A model generated the notes under the pieces. The model did no database searches. It saw only the letters and a program-made list of their open reading frames with translations, and had not been told where the DNA came from. From NCBI RefSeq assembly GCF_043195195.1, contig NZ_JBAFWT010000030.1, positions 1 to 64,000 of the forward strand: a stretch of DNA of 64,000 nt, written 5' to 3'. Position 1 is the first letter of the stretch. Each line of letters opens with the position of its first letter. Both the position numbers and the translations under genes were made by a program. Origin of the DNA: NCEH01 sp043195195. Lineage in GTDB: Bacteria; Pseudomonadota; Alphaproteobacteria; Rhizobiales; Xanthobacteraceae. Positions 17,953 to 27,238 of the stretch are shown here, piece after piece.

Positions 17953-18042
17953 TGGCGGAAGGGGTGGGATTCGAACCCACGGTGGGGTTGCCCCCACGGC
18001 GGTTTTCAAGACCGCTGCCTTAAACCACTCGGCCACCCTTCC
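17953..18042 (-). tRNA. tRNA-Ser (anticodon UGA)
   Basis: On the minus strand the 90-nt sequence begins GGAAGGGTGGCCGAG, has anticodon loop CTTGAAAA (UGA), a long variable arm with GTGGGG/CCCCAC pairing, T loop GGTTCGAATCC and ends CCCTTCCGCCA. Acceptor stem pairs GGAAGGG with CCCTTCC, and CCA is encoded. The 3' end points toward the accessory region at lower coordinates. Confidence 0.97.
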
Positions 18043-18255
18043 CTGCCCCGGTGCGAGCCAACGCATAGGGGCTGCTCGCCCGCGGTTGTGCCAGGCGCAT
18101 GCGGCGGCAGGACTGAACCGGCGCGCGACGCATTCGTGCCTCTTACCTCAAGCGGACCATCCGCGTCGAGAGCGCCGGAACGTCTCATCGCCGGAGTCCT
18201 GAAGGACGCCGTCTTCCTGTAAGCTGGCGCATTGCAACAGGAGACAAGGCCGGGA

Positions 18256-18921
18256 ATGAGCGACGTACGAGCCGAACTGGTGCAAAAATTGTGGCACGGC
18301 AACGACCCCTTCTCGAGCTTTGACCCAAGCGGCATCCCCGTGGATACCCAGGGCTGGGGTTCGACCCACCCCTATCTCGCGCAGAGCGTGCGCGAGGTGC
18401 AGCCGGCGCTGGTCATCGAGATCGGCGCCTGGAAGGGAGGCTCCGTCATAACCCTGGCCAAGGCGATCCGCGACCTCGGGCTGAACGGGGTTGTGCTGGC
18501 TGTGGATACCTGGCTCGGCAGCGCCGAGCACTGGGCCGACCCCGCGATGTTCGCGAGCCTGCGCATCGCGCAAGGCTATCCGAGCCTCTATCGCACCTTC
18601 ATGGCCAATATCATCCGCGAGGGTCTTGAGCCTTATGTGCTGCCGCTCCCGCTCGACAGCGTCAATGCCGGCGTTCTGCTGCGGGCCCGCAAGATCAGCG
18701 CCCAGATGCTGCATATCGATGCCGGGCATGATTATCGTTCGGTAAGCTCCGACCTGAACCAATGGTGGCCGCTGCTGGAGCCTGGCGGCATTCTGATCGG
18801 CGACGATTACCGGCTCGACGGGCATTTTCCCGGCGTCCGCAGGGCGTTCGACGAACTCGCCGCAGCCACCGGGCTGATGCTGGAGCACGCGCCCACCAAG
18901 TGCCGCATCCGCAAGTCGTGA
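18256..18921 (+). CDS. Class I SAM-dependent methyltransferase-like protein
   Basis: A 221-residue protein with motif I LVIEIGAWKGGSVITLAKAI, acidic VLAVDTWLGS, AQMLHIDAGHDYRSVSSDL and LEPGGILIGDDY. This matches the Methyltransf_24 / CmcI-like group, whose members methylate or bind sugars and small metabolites. I begin at the ATG at 18256 (MSDVRAEL) because upstream residues are unlike the family; a TTG at 18232 would add eight. The gene stands alone after tRNA-Ser and its substrate is unknown. Confidence 0.78.
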   Translation: MSDVRAELVQKLWHGNDPFSSFDPSGIPVDTQGWGSTHPYLAQSVREVQPALVIEIGAWKGGSVITLAKAIRDLGLNGVVLAVDTWLGSAEHWADPAMFASLRIAQGYPSLYRTFMANIIREGLEPYVLPLPLDSVNAGVLLRARKISAQMLHIDAGHDYRSVSSDLNQWWPLLEPGGILIGDDYRLDGHFPGVRRAFDELAAATGLMLEHAPTKCRIRKS

Positions 18922-19019
18922 ACCATGCGCCCGGCGCAAGTCATAAAGCCACCGTCGCCCGGACGTAGACTGAAACAACACCAAGCGCCGCCGAATGCGG
19001 CGCCAAAGGAGGACCGCCC

Positions 19020-19799
19020 ATGGCTTCGCTGAACGGCCACTTCGTCTGGTACGAACTGATGACCACCGACATGGAGGCGGCCACCGCCTTCTATAGCGCG
19101 GTCGTCGGCTGGGGTGCCCGCAAGCAGGACATGCCGCAGATGCCCTATACCTTGTTCACCAACGCGGAACGGCCGGTGAGCGGCCTCATGACCTTGCCCC
19201 AGGAGGTGAGTGACATGGGGGTGCCGCCGAACTGGATCGGCTACGTTCATGTGGACGATCTGGAGGCGACGGTCGAACAGGCGAAGAAGCTCGGCGGGGC
19301 GGTCCATGTCTCGCCCAAGGACGTGCCCGGCGTCGGCCGGTTCGCGGTCATCGCGGATCCCCAGGGCGCAGTGCTTTCCCTGTTCACATGGGCGGATCAA
19401 GGCGCCCATCCCCTGCCCGCCGAGCCGTTCGCCCCGGGCCTGATCGGGTGGCACGAACTGCTCGCCAAGGAGTGGCAGACCGCCCTGCCCTTCTATGCCG
19501 AACTGTTCGGCTGGCAGAAGGACCAGCCGGTCGATATGGGCCCCATCGGCATCTACCAATTGTTCGGCCTGGATGGCCGCGCCTTCGGCGGCATGTTCAC
19601 CAAGCCGGATGCGGTGCCCATGCCGTTCTGGCTCTATTATTTTAACGTGGTGGACATCGACGCGGCGCTGGAGCGGGTGAAGGCGGGCGGTGGACAGATC
19701 GTCAACGGCCCCATGGAAGTTCCCGGCGGCGCGTTCATCCTGCAGGCGCTCGATCCGCAGGGCGCCATGTTCGCGCTCGTGGGCCAGCGCAAGAGCTGA
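19020..19799 (+). CDS. VOC family protein with two glyoxalase-like domains
   Basis: A 259-residue protein formed by two copies of the vicinal-oxygen-chelate fold: FVWYELMTTDMEAATAFYSA at residues 8-27 and GWHELLAKEWQTALPFYAEL near 143. Each half ends with a DPQGA(V/M) beta strand element (VIADPQGAVLSLF and ALDPQGAMFALV). Family members are glyoxalases, dioxygenases or resistance proteins that often bind a metal. AAAGGAGG directly precedes the ATG. The product type in actinobacteria and proteobacteria is usually annotated only as VOC protein. Confidence 0.9.
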   Translation: MASLNGHFVWYELMTTDMEAATAFYSAVVGWGARKQDMPQMPYTLFTNAERPVSGLMTLPQEVSDMGVPPNWIGYVHVDDLEATVEQAKKLGGAVHVSPKDVPGVGRFAVIADPQGAVLSLFTWADQGAHPLPAEPFAPGLIGWHELLAKEWQTALPFYAELFGWQKDQPVDMGPIGIYQLFGLDGRAFGGMFTKPDAVPMPFWLYYFNVVDIDAALERVKAGGGQIVNGPMEVPGGAFILQALDPQGAMFALVGQRKS

Positions 19800-19812
19800 C
19801 GCAGGGCTTGTC

Positions 19813-20406
19813 CTACCAGCCGACGAGGCGGTTGACGACGAAGCGGATCACGAACGAGGCGACGAGGGCGATGGCGATCTTCGATCCGAGCCCGAGGCGC
19901 AGCGCGCGTGCGCGCTCCATGCGGTGGAGATACTCCGCCGCCGCCGCAATCGCCTCGCGGGGGTGGTGAGCAACGGGCACGCCGGGGTGGGCGATCATGA
20001 GGTTTTCCGGGTGGCCGAAATCCTCCACCAGATGGCCGTCGGCATCGCGCAGGCCATTTTCACCCGCCGAGGCAGAGATCCGCTCCGTCATGGGGCGGGC
20101 ATCCTCGGTCCAGAGGAACACCTGCAGGCCCCGGGCTTCCCCATAGCCCAGCTCCCACGCGGTGCCGGGGTCCATATGGGCGCCACGAAACGGTGTGATA
20201 TTGGCGATGATCGCATCCGAGCGGTGGATCTGGGCGATGCAGCGGGCGCGGATGGCCGCCGAGGACATCTCTTGCGCCTGATCACTGGCGTCGAAGGGAT
20301 GCAGGGCCTGCAAGCCATGGGCGGCGCACAGAGCCACCAGCTCCTGGTAATGGGAACCGGCATCCAGCCGGAACACGTCCGGCCCTGCAAGATAGACCCG
20401 AGCCAT
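19813..20406 (-). CDS. Nucleoside 2-deoxyribosyltransferase with C-terminal membrane anchor
   Basis: A 197-residue protein. ARVYLAGPDVF, then DAIIANITPFRGAHMDPGTA with WELGYGEARG are the hallmark of nucleoside 2-deoxyribosyltransferases, which swap bases on deoxyribose in nucleotide salvage; the catalytic Glu is in the WELG segment. After residue 170 comes a basic stretch and then a hydrophobic helix (IAIALVASFVIRFVVNRLVG), not part of the soluble family fold, so the enzyme may be membrane-tethered. Convergent with the VOC gene. Confidence 0.85.
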   Translation of the reverse strand: MARVYLAGPDVFRLDAGSHYQELVALCAAHGLQALHPFDASDQAQEMSSAAIRARCIAQIHRSDAIIANITPFRGAHMDPGTAWELGYGEARGLQVFLWTEDARPMTERISASAGENGLRDADGHLVEDFGHPENLMIAHPGVPVAHHPREAIAAAAEYLHRMERARALRLGLGSKIAIALVASFVIRFVVNRLVGW

Positions 20407-20516
20407 GGTTCGCGTGCCTCGTGCGCGTCACGACGCACGGAAGGGAGCGCCGGTGCGCCCCTTCTTAGCACGGCAGGAGCGGTGCGCCAGACTGGGCCGG
20501 GCGCACCGGGGCGTCA

Positions 20517-20711
20517 TCACACCGAGGTCATGTAGCTCGCGGCGAAGCCGATAATCACCAGCACCAGCCCGACGGCGAGGATGGTGACGATGCGGCCTGA
20601 GGAAAGGCCCTGCCTTGCCTTGGTCGCGGTCTTCACGACCTGCCCATCGCCCCCGCGCTGGTCGGGCGCGCGGAAGGCGGCTTCTTCACGGCGTTCTGTC
20701 TGGTCTTCCAT
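20517..20711 (-). CDS. Small single-pass membrane protein
   Basis: A 64-residue protein with a charged N-terminal half and one C-terminal hydrophobic helix (IVTILAVGLVLVIIGFAASY). I recognise no family. It lies between the deoxyribosyltransferase gene and the aap operon, in the same direction as both. Reality is supported by an A/G-rich stretch (gagacgtgac) upstream and the plausible helix, but it could be non-coding. Confidence 0.55.
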   Translation of the reverse strand: MEDQTERREEAAFRAPDQRGGDGQVVKTATKARQGLSSGRIVTILAVGLVLVIIGFAASYMTSV

Positions 20712-20788
20712 GTCACGTCTCCGTTTCTACTCGGAGATGTAACGCCGGACGCGGCGTAAGGTTCGTCGCGCCCGGCCTTTCGCCGTCC

Positions 20789-21583
<795 letters not shown>

Positions 21584-21594
21584 GACACTCTCCC

Positions 21595-22986
21595 TCAATG
21601 ACGGTTGGACCGGTCGAGCCGCTTTTCAAGCGCCATCGAATACCGGGACATGCCGTAGCAAAAGACGAAATAGACGATCCCGGCGAAGCCGAAGCCGGTG
21701 AACAGCGTCGTGGGCGTCGCCCATGACGGATCGGTGAACGAGGCGCGCAGGATGCCCAGCAGGTCGAAGATCGAGACGATCAGGACCAGCGTGGTGTCCT
21801 TGAACAGGCCGATGAAGTTGTTGACGATGCCCGGGATCACCAGCTTCAGCGCCTGAGGCAGGACGACGAGCCGCATCATCAGGCCGGAGCGCAGCCCCAT
21901 GGCCTGCGCGCCTTCATATTGGCCCTTGGGGATTGCCTGCAGGCCGCCGCGCACCACCTCCGCCATATAGGCCGAGGCGAACAGCGCCACGCCCACCAGC
22001 GCGCGCAGCAGACCGTCGATGGTGAAGCGACCGGGCAGGAACAGCGGCAGCATGTAGGTGGCGAAGAACAGCACCGTGATGAGCGGCACGCCGCGCCAGA
22101 ACTCGATGAAGACGATCGAGCTGATCTTCACGAGCGGCAGGTTGGAGCGCCGCCCAAGCGCCAGCAGGATGCCGAGCGGCAGCGAGACCACGATGCCCGT
22201 CACCGCGATGACGAGGGTCACGAGCAGCCCGCCCCATTGCCGGGTTTCCACCTCCTGCAGGCCGAAGTCGAGGTCCACCGCCAGCAGCACGAGGGCGAGA
22301 ATGCCGAACGTGGTGAGCGTGCCCCGTGCCGCACCGCCGCGGCTGCCGCCGAACAGTGGGGCTGCCAGGGCTGCAATGCCGGTGGCGATGCCGGTCACGA
22401 CGACAAACTGCACCCAATAGGACAGGCGCAGCCCGGCGAACGAACCGCGCAGGTTATCGAGGCCGGTGCCGCCCAGCAGGAAATTGTTAAGCGAAAGGTT
22501 GCCGCCGGTGAGCAAGACGAAGCAGATCACCGGGTAGATGCCGAAGAAAGCAAGCGCGTTCAGCCGCTTGTACGGCACCTTGGGGAACAGCAGCGGGGCC
22601 AGCAGGGCAGCGCCGAGGAAATAGACGATGTTCACCCGCCAGCGTTCGCTCTCGGGATAGAAGCCGTAGAGGATCTGGTTGAACTTGGCATAGATGAACG
22701 GCCAGCACGCCCCCACGGGGCGGCCGATCTTCTCCGGCAGGCACGCGTCGCGGCCGGCGCCGGTCCACACCGCGTCGAAGATGAAGAACTTCAGCAGCGG
22801 CGGGATGGTGACATAGATGACGATGATGCCGAGCAGGGTCAGCAGCACCTGCCCGACCGAGCCGAACAGATGGGCGCGGGACCAGCCGTAGATGCCCCGA
22901 TTGGAAACCGGCGCCGGCTCCTGCGGGCGCAGGTCCTTGGGAGCCACATAGGCGATTTGCTGGGCGGAGGGGATTGCGGTGTTCAT
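21595..22986 (-). CDS. aapM: General amino-acid ABC transporter permease AapM
   Basis: A 463-residue inner-membrane permease of the HisM/AapM type. Aap permeases are longer than other polar amino-acid permeases because of extra N-terminal helices, as seen here. The EAA loop that contacts AapP is near residue 345 (MAEVVRGGLQAIPKGQYEGA and the GLRSG that follows). It starts seven bases after the aapQ stop, so the two permeases are probably co-translated and form the transport heterodimer. Confidence 0.95.
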   Translation of the reverse strand: MNTAIPSAQQIAYVAPKDLRPQEPAPVSNRGIYGWSRAHLFGSVGQVLLTLLGIIVIYVTIPPLLKFFIFDAVWTGAGRDACLPEKIGRPVGACWPFIYAKFNQILYGFYPESERWRVNIVYFLGAALLAPLLFPKVPYKRLNALAFFGIYPVICFVLLTGGNLSLNNFLLGGTGLDNLRGSFAGLRLSYWVQFVVVTGIATGIAALAAPLFGGSRGGAARGTLTTFGILALVLLAVDLDFGLQEVETRQWGGLLVTLVIAVTGIVVSLPLGILLALGRRSNLPLVKISSIVFIEFWRGVPLITVLFFATYMLPLFLPGRFTIDGLLRALVGVALFASAYMAEVVRGGLQAIPKGQYEGAQAMGLRSGLMMRLVVLPQALKLVIPGIVNNFIGLFKDTTLVLIVSIFDLLGILRASFTDPSWATPTTLFTGFGFAGIVYFVFCYGMSRYSMALEKRLDRSNRH

Positions 22987-22993
22987 GGCGCCC

Positions 22994-24286
22994 TCACCGT
23001 TCCACCAGCGCGACGCGCTTGTTGTACCAGCCCATCAGCGCCGAGGTGAGGATGGAGATGGTGAGATAGACCGCCATGGTGATGGCGATGATTTCGATCG
23101 CCTGGCCGGTCTGGTTCAGCGTGGTGCCGGCGAAGATGGCGAACAGGTCAGGATAGCCAACCGCGACGCCCAACGTCGAATTCTTGGTGATGTTGAGATA
23201 CTGGCTGGTAAGCGGAGGAACGATCACCCGCATGGCCTGGGGAATGACCACCAGCCGCAAGGTCGGCCCCGAGCGCAGGCCGAGCGATTTGGCCGCCTCG
23301 GTCTGTCCCTTCGACACCGCCAGGATGCCGGCGCGCACGATCTCGGCGATGAAGCCGGCGGTGTAGATCGACAGGGCCAGCAACAGCGCCACGAATTCCG
23401 GGATCACCCGCACGCCACCAACGAAGTTGAACCCTTGGAGGTGCGGGGTTTCCAGCGTCACCGGCACGCCAAGCGCTAGGCACACCGCCAGCGGTAACAG
23501 CACGATCAGGCCGAGCGCGGTCCAGAACACCGGGAATTGCTGCCCGGTCGCCAATTGGCGCGCCCTTGACCATCGCGAGATCAGGAAAGTGGCGACGATG
23601 GCCGCTAAGAAGGCCACCACCACCCAGCCGAAGCCGCTTTCGAACAGAGGCCGCGGCACCACGAGGCCGCGATTGTTGATGAACACGCCGGGCGGCGACA
23701 CATTGGCTGCGAGCGCATGCAGGCTCGTGGCCACGCCGGCGAGGCCGAGCCCGCCGAACGCATCACCGATGGAATTGAGGAATGGCTGAAGGCCGAAGCC
23801 CCAGCTCTGGCGCGGGTTCGGCATGGTGGCAAGCACCGCGAGGTACCAGAACAGGATCTGGAACAGCGGCGGCAGATTGCGCGTGACTTCCACGTATGCG
23901 GACGCGAGCGCCTTGATGACCACGTTTTCCGAGAGCCGCGCCACGCCCACGAGGAAGCCGATGACGGTGGCGAGGATGATGCCGAGAACGGCCACCAGCA
24001 GCGTGTTGAGCAGGCCCACCAGGAAGGCGCGGCCATAGCTCATGGATTCCGAATAGGGGATGAGCGTCTGCGTAATGCCGAAGCCGGCGGAATTGTCGAG
24101 GAAGCCGAAGCCGGAGGCGATGCCCTGCCGGGCCAGATTGGCCTGGGCATTGGCGAAGAACGACCAGACCAGCCAGATGAGCGCGATGCCCAATGTGATC
24201 TGGATCACTGCGGAACGGAGCGCCGGATCGGTCCACGACCATTTCCGGCGCGTCGGAGCGGGCTCCGACCAGCGTGCGTCTGTCAT
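22994..24286 (-). CDS. aapQ: General amino-acid ABC transporter permease AapQ
   Basis: A 430-residue permease that pairs with AapM. The extended N-terminal half is typical of AapQ; the EAA loop is near residue 320 (IAEIVRAGILAVSKGQTEAA, then SLGLRSG). It follows aapJ after a 146-base gap that contains a strong hairpin, which may lower expression of permeases relative to the binding protein. Confidence 0.95.
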   Translation of the reverse strand: MTDARWSEPAPTRRKWSWTDPALRSAVIQITLGIALIWLVWSFFANAQANLARQGIASGFGFLDNSAGFGITQTLIPYSESMSYGRAFLVGLLNTLLVAVLGIILATVIGFLVGVARLSENVVIKALASAYVEVTRNLPPLFQILFWYLAVLATMPNPRQSWGFGLQPFLNSIGDAFGGLGLAGVATSLHALAANVSPPGVFINNRGLVVPRPLFESGFGWVVVAFLAAIVATFLISRWSRARQLATGQQFPVFWTALGLIVLLPLAVCLALGVPVTLETPHLQGFNFVGGVRVIPEFVALLLALSIYTAGFIAEIVRAGILAVSKGQTEAAKSLGLRSGPTLRLVVIPQAMRVIVPPLTSQYLNITKNSTLGVAVGYPDLFAIFAGTTLNQTGQAIEIIAITMAVYLTISILTSALMGWYNKRVALVER

Positions 24287-24398
24287 CTAGCCCCTCAAGA
24301 TCCGGGACTCTGCGGCCCCTTTTTGGAAGATGTGAATGTCGAAGGAAGGTCCCGCCCCCCAGCCGTGGCGCTACCGGCCCGGCCAACCGGACCGGAGG

Positions 24399-24424
24399 GA
24401 CCCGGCGCCTCGCGGCGCCGGGTC
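24399..24424 (-). promoter_or_regulatory. Intercistronic hairpin between aapJ and aapQ
   Basis: A perfect 11-bp, nearly all-GC stem (24399-24409 with 24414-24424) with loop TCGC sits eight bases past the aapJ stop. Such hairpins after binding-protein genes are known to protect the upstream mRNA from 3' decay or cause partial termination, giving more binding protein than permease. Confidence 0.7.
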
Positions 24425-24432
24425 GGTTGCGA

Positions 24433-25443
24433 TCAGCGAACGGGCATGCCGTATTGCAGGCCGCCCTGGTTCCAGAGCTTGTTGAGGCCGCGATTGATGC
24501 CGAGGGGAGTCGAGGGGCCGAGATTGCGGTCGAAGATCTCGCCGTAATTGCCAACCTGCTTCACGATCTTGACGACCCAGTCGTTGGGGACGCCGATCGC
24601 CTCGCCATACTTGCCGTCCGAGCCCAGCAGACGCTTGATCTCGGGATTGGGGGAATTGACCATTTCGTCCACATTCTTGCTGGTCACGCCGAGTTCCTCG
24701 GCATTCAGCAGGGCGAAATAGGTCCACTTGATGAGGTCGAACCACTGGTCGTCACCATGGCGCACCAGGGGGCCGAGGGGCTCCTTGGAGATCACTTCCG
24801 GCAACACCATGTGGTCATTGGCGTTGGTCAGCTTCAGCCGCACCGAATAGAGCTGCGACTGGTCGGAGGTGAAGGCGTCGCAACGGCCGGAATCATAGGC
24901 CTTCACCGTCTCGTCGATGGTGGCGAACGCGATCAGTTCATACTTGAGATTGTTGGTGCGGAAATAGTCGCCGACGTTCAGCTCATTGGTGGTGCCGGTC
25001 TGCACGCAGATGGAGGCGCCCGCCAAGTCCTTGACCGACTTCAGGTTCAGCGACTTGCGCACCAGGAAGCCCTGGCCGTCGTAATACATCACGCCGGCGA
25101 AGTTGAAGCCGAGGGTGGTGTCGCGCGACATGGTCCAGGTGGTGTTGCGCGAGAGCACGTCGATGCCGCCCGACTGGAGCGCGGTGAAGCGATCCTTGGC
25201 CGAGAGCGGGGAGTATTTCACCTTGGTGGCATCGCCGAAGATGGCCGCCGCCACCGCGCGGCAGAAGTCCACGTCGATGCCGGTCCAATTGCCCTTGTCG
25301 TCGGGATTGGAGAATCCCGGAAGTCCTTGCGTCACGCCGCAATTGAGAGAGCCGCGTGCCTTTACGTCTTCAAGCGTCGCGGCATGCCCCGCGCCGACGC
25401 CAAGCGCGATCAATCCAGCCACTGCACACAGGATGCGTTTCAC
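24433..25443 (-). CDS. aapJ: General amino-acid ABC transporter periplasmic binding protein
   Basis: A 336-residue solute-binding protein with a signal peptide (KRILCAVAGLIALGVGAGHA, cleavage likely after AGHA). VKARGSLNCGVTQGLPGFS and WTGIDVDFCRAVAAAIFGDA are characteristic of AapJ/BztA. I start at the GTG at 25443, which has GAAGGG upstream and gives a normal signal peptide. It is first in the operon and diverges from metC across 174 bases that must hold both promoters. Confidence 0.95.
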   Translation of the reverse strand: MKRILCAVAGLIALGVGAGHAATLEDVKARGSLNCGVTQGLPGFSNPDDKGNWTGIDVDFCRAVAAAIFGDATKVKYSPLSAKDRFTALQSGGIDVLSRNTTWTMSRDTTLGFNFAGVMYYDGQGFLVRKSLNLKSVKDLAGASICVQTGTTNELNVGDYFRTNNLKYELIAFATIDETVKAYDSGRCDAFTSDQSQLYSVRLKLTNANDHMVLPEVISKEPLGPLVRHGDDQWFDLIKWTYFALLNAEELGVTSKNVDEMVNSPNPEIKRLLGSDGKYGEAIGVPNDWVVKIVKQVGNYGEIFDRNLGPSTPLGINRGLNKLWNQGGLQYGMPVR

Positions 25444-25617
25444 GGAAGGTCCCTTCTCTTGTTGCACCTGAAGCCAATCGGACAACGTCCCGCGGTTCGG
25501 GATCGACGCCGTCGTCCTGGACGTCGTATGGGATACATCTCAATCCCTCGCGACCGGGTGGTCAATAGCATGCCGCGTGCGTGGGCAGATGCAGGATTAG
25601 GCAATTCGGAGCACCCG

Positions 25618-26796
25618 ATGGCGCCCACCCAACCTAAAGCAAGTTTCGAGCCAGACACCGAGGTGGTCCGCCTCGGTCGCGATCCCTTCCGCTTCGACGG
25701 CTTCGTCAATCCGCCGGTGGTGCGGGGCTCCACGGTGCTCTATCCCACCTATGCCGACCTTGCGGCACACCGGGCGCGCTACAGCTACGGCCGGCGTGGC
25801 AATCCCACCACCGAAGCCCTTGAAACGGCTTTGAAATCCCTCGAAGGCTCCGATGGGGTCGTCCTCACGCCTTCCGGCCTTTCGGCGGTGTCCATCGCCC
25901 TGCTGAGCAGTGTGGGCGCGGGTGATCATTTGTTGATGGTCGACACGGCCTATTATCCGACGCGGCGTTTCTGCGACACCGTACTCGCGCGGATGGGCGT
26001 GGAGGTCAGCTATTACGACCCTCTCGCCGGGGCAGGGATCGCACAACTGGTGCGGGAAAACACCCGCGCCATATTCCTTGAGGCTCCAGGCTCCCAAAGC
26101 TTCGAAATGCAGGACGTGCCGGCGATCACGGCGGTGGCGCGGGCGCGCGGCATCACCACGCTGATCGACAATACTTGGGCAACGCCGCTGTTCTTTAGGC
26201 CGCACGATTTCGGTGTGAATATCTCGATCCAGGCCGGCACGAAATATATCGGCGGGCATGCCGACCTCAATCTCGGCACTATTTCCGCAGTCGGGGCGAG
26301 TTGGAAGCGCGTGCACGATACCCATGGCGACATGGGAATCTGCATCAGCCCCGATGACGCCGCCCTCGGTTCGCGCGGCTTGCGCACCATGGCCGTTCGG
26401 CTGGAACGGCACCAAGCTTCGGCGCTGACGATCGCCCGCTGGATGCAGGGCCGCCCCGAGGTGTCGCGGGTGCTGCATCCTGGGCTGGAGAGCGACCCCG
26501 GCCACGCCATCTGGGCCCGCGATTTCAAGGGGTCGTCCGGCCTGTTCAGCATCATCCTCAAGCCGGTGTCGGATCAGGCGCTCGCGGCCTTCTTCGATGC
26601 ACTCGAGCTGTTCGGCATGGGCTATTCCTGGGGTGGATACGAAAGCCTGATCATCGCGTTCGACTGCTCCACCTATCGCACCGCGACCAAATGGCAGGCC
26701 GAAGGGCCGGGAGTGCGCCTCCACATCGGGCTCGAAAGCCCGGCGGACCTGATGGCGGACCTCGATCAGGCCTTCGCCAAGATGGCGTCGGTATAG
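25618..26796 (+). CDS. metC: Cystathionine beta-lyase
   Basis: A 392-residue Cys/Met-metabolism PLP enzyme. The substrate motif YSYGRRGNPTTEALETAL, DNTWATPLFF, and the PLP lysine in IQAGTKYIGGHADLNLG identify a cystathionine beta-lyase, which cleaves cystathionine to homocysteine, pyruvate and ammonia. I start at 25618, preceded by CGGAG; the open frame runs far upstream but overlaps the divergent aapJ promoter. Gamma-synthase-like activities in the same family cannot be excluded. Confidence 0.9.
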   Translation: MAPTQPKASFEPDTEVVRLGRDPFRFDGFVNPPVVRGSTVLYPTYADLAAHRARYSYGRRGNPTTEALETALKSLEGSDGVVLTPSGLSAVSIALLSSVGAGDHLLMVDTAYYPTRRFCDTVLARMGVEVSYYDPLAGAGIAQLVRENTRAIFLEAPGSQSFEMQDVPAITAVARARGITTLIDNTWATPLFFRPHDFGVNISIQAGTKYIGGHADLNLGTISAVGASWKRVHDTHGDMGICISPDDAALGSRGLRTMAVRLERHQASALTIARWMQGRPEVSRVLHPGLESDPGHAIWARDFKGSSGLFSIILKPVSDQALAAFFDALELFGMGYSWGGYESLIIAFDCSTYRTATKWQAEGPGVRLHIGLESPADLMADLDQAFAKMASV

Positions 26797-26852
26797 GGCG
26801 GGGCGTGGCCTCTTAACAGGGCTTCGAAAACCCCTCCCCTATACGTTCCATC

Positions 26853-26876
26853 CCCTCTCCCGCGTGCGGGGGAGGG
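26853..26876. terminator. REP-like stem-loop between convergent genes
   Basis: An 11-bp stem with one G-T pair (26853-26863 with 26866-26876, two-base loop) in a pyrimidine/purine-rich block. Repeats of the ccctctcccgc/gcggggaggg kind are common between convergent genes in Hyphomicrobiales. It probably terminates transcripts from both sides. Confidence 0.6.
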
Positions 26877-26896
26877 TTAGGGAGGGGGGAACGCCC

Positions 26897-27238
26897 TCAG
26901 GTCGAGGCGCGATCGGCCCGGCGTTCGCGCAGGGCGAACTGCAAGTTGCGGATATAGATGAAGGTGGAGAGCGCCTGCCCGGCGATGAACACAGGGTCCT
27001 TGCGGTACAGCGCATAAACCAGCAGCAGCGTGCCGCCGCCGAGGGAGAAGGTCCAGAACGCGAAGGGGATCACCGACCGCCCTGCCCGTTCGCTCGCAAG
27101 CCATTGCACCACAAAGCGCATGGTGAACAGGATCTGGGCGACGAACCCGAGGACAACCCACCAGTCCAGCTGCGTGACGAACACGTCGTGCAGATAATCC
27201 CCGGCGGCCTGGACCAGTTCAACGAGCATTCGGATCAA
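26897..27238 (-). CDS. LAB_N (lipid-A-disaccharide synthase N-terminal-like) membrane protein
   Basis: A 113-residue membrane protein with three hydrophobic segments. WVVLGFVAQILFTMRFVVQW, then SERAGRSVIPFAFWTFSLGG is the LAB_N domain signature, shared with the N-terminal piece of some LpxB proteins and with small proteins that accompany GT2 polyprenyl-phosphate sugar transferases. Its start overlaps the end of the GT2 gene by 20 bases, so they are co-translated. It may help the GT2 enzyme or translocate its product. Confidence 0.88.
   Translation of the reverse strand: MIRMLVELVQAAGDYLHDVFVTQLDWWVVLGFVAQILFTMRFVVQWLASERAGRSVIPFAFWTFSLGGGTLLLVYALYRKDPVFIAGQALSTFIYIRNLQFALRERRADRAST

Noticed and set aside
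18966..18985. Another parS-like site near tgaaacaac
   Set aside because: Only half of the palindrome is present.
24274..25617. Upstream extension of the metC frame
   Set aside because: It overlaps aapJ on the other strand and the divergent promoter; protein similarity begins only at 25618.
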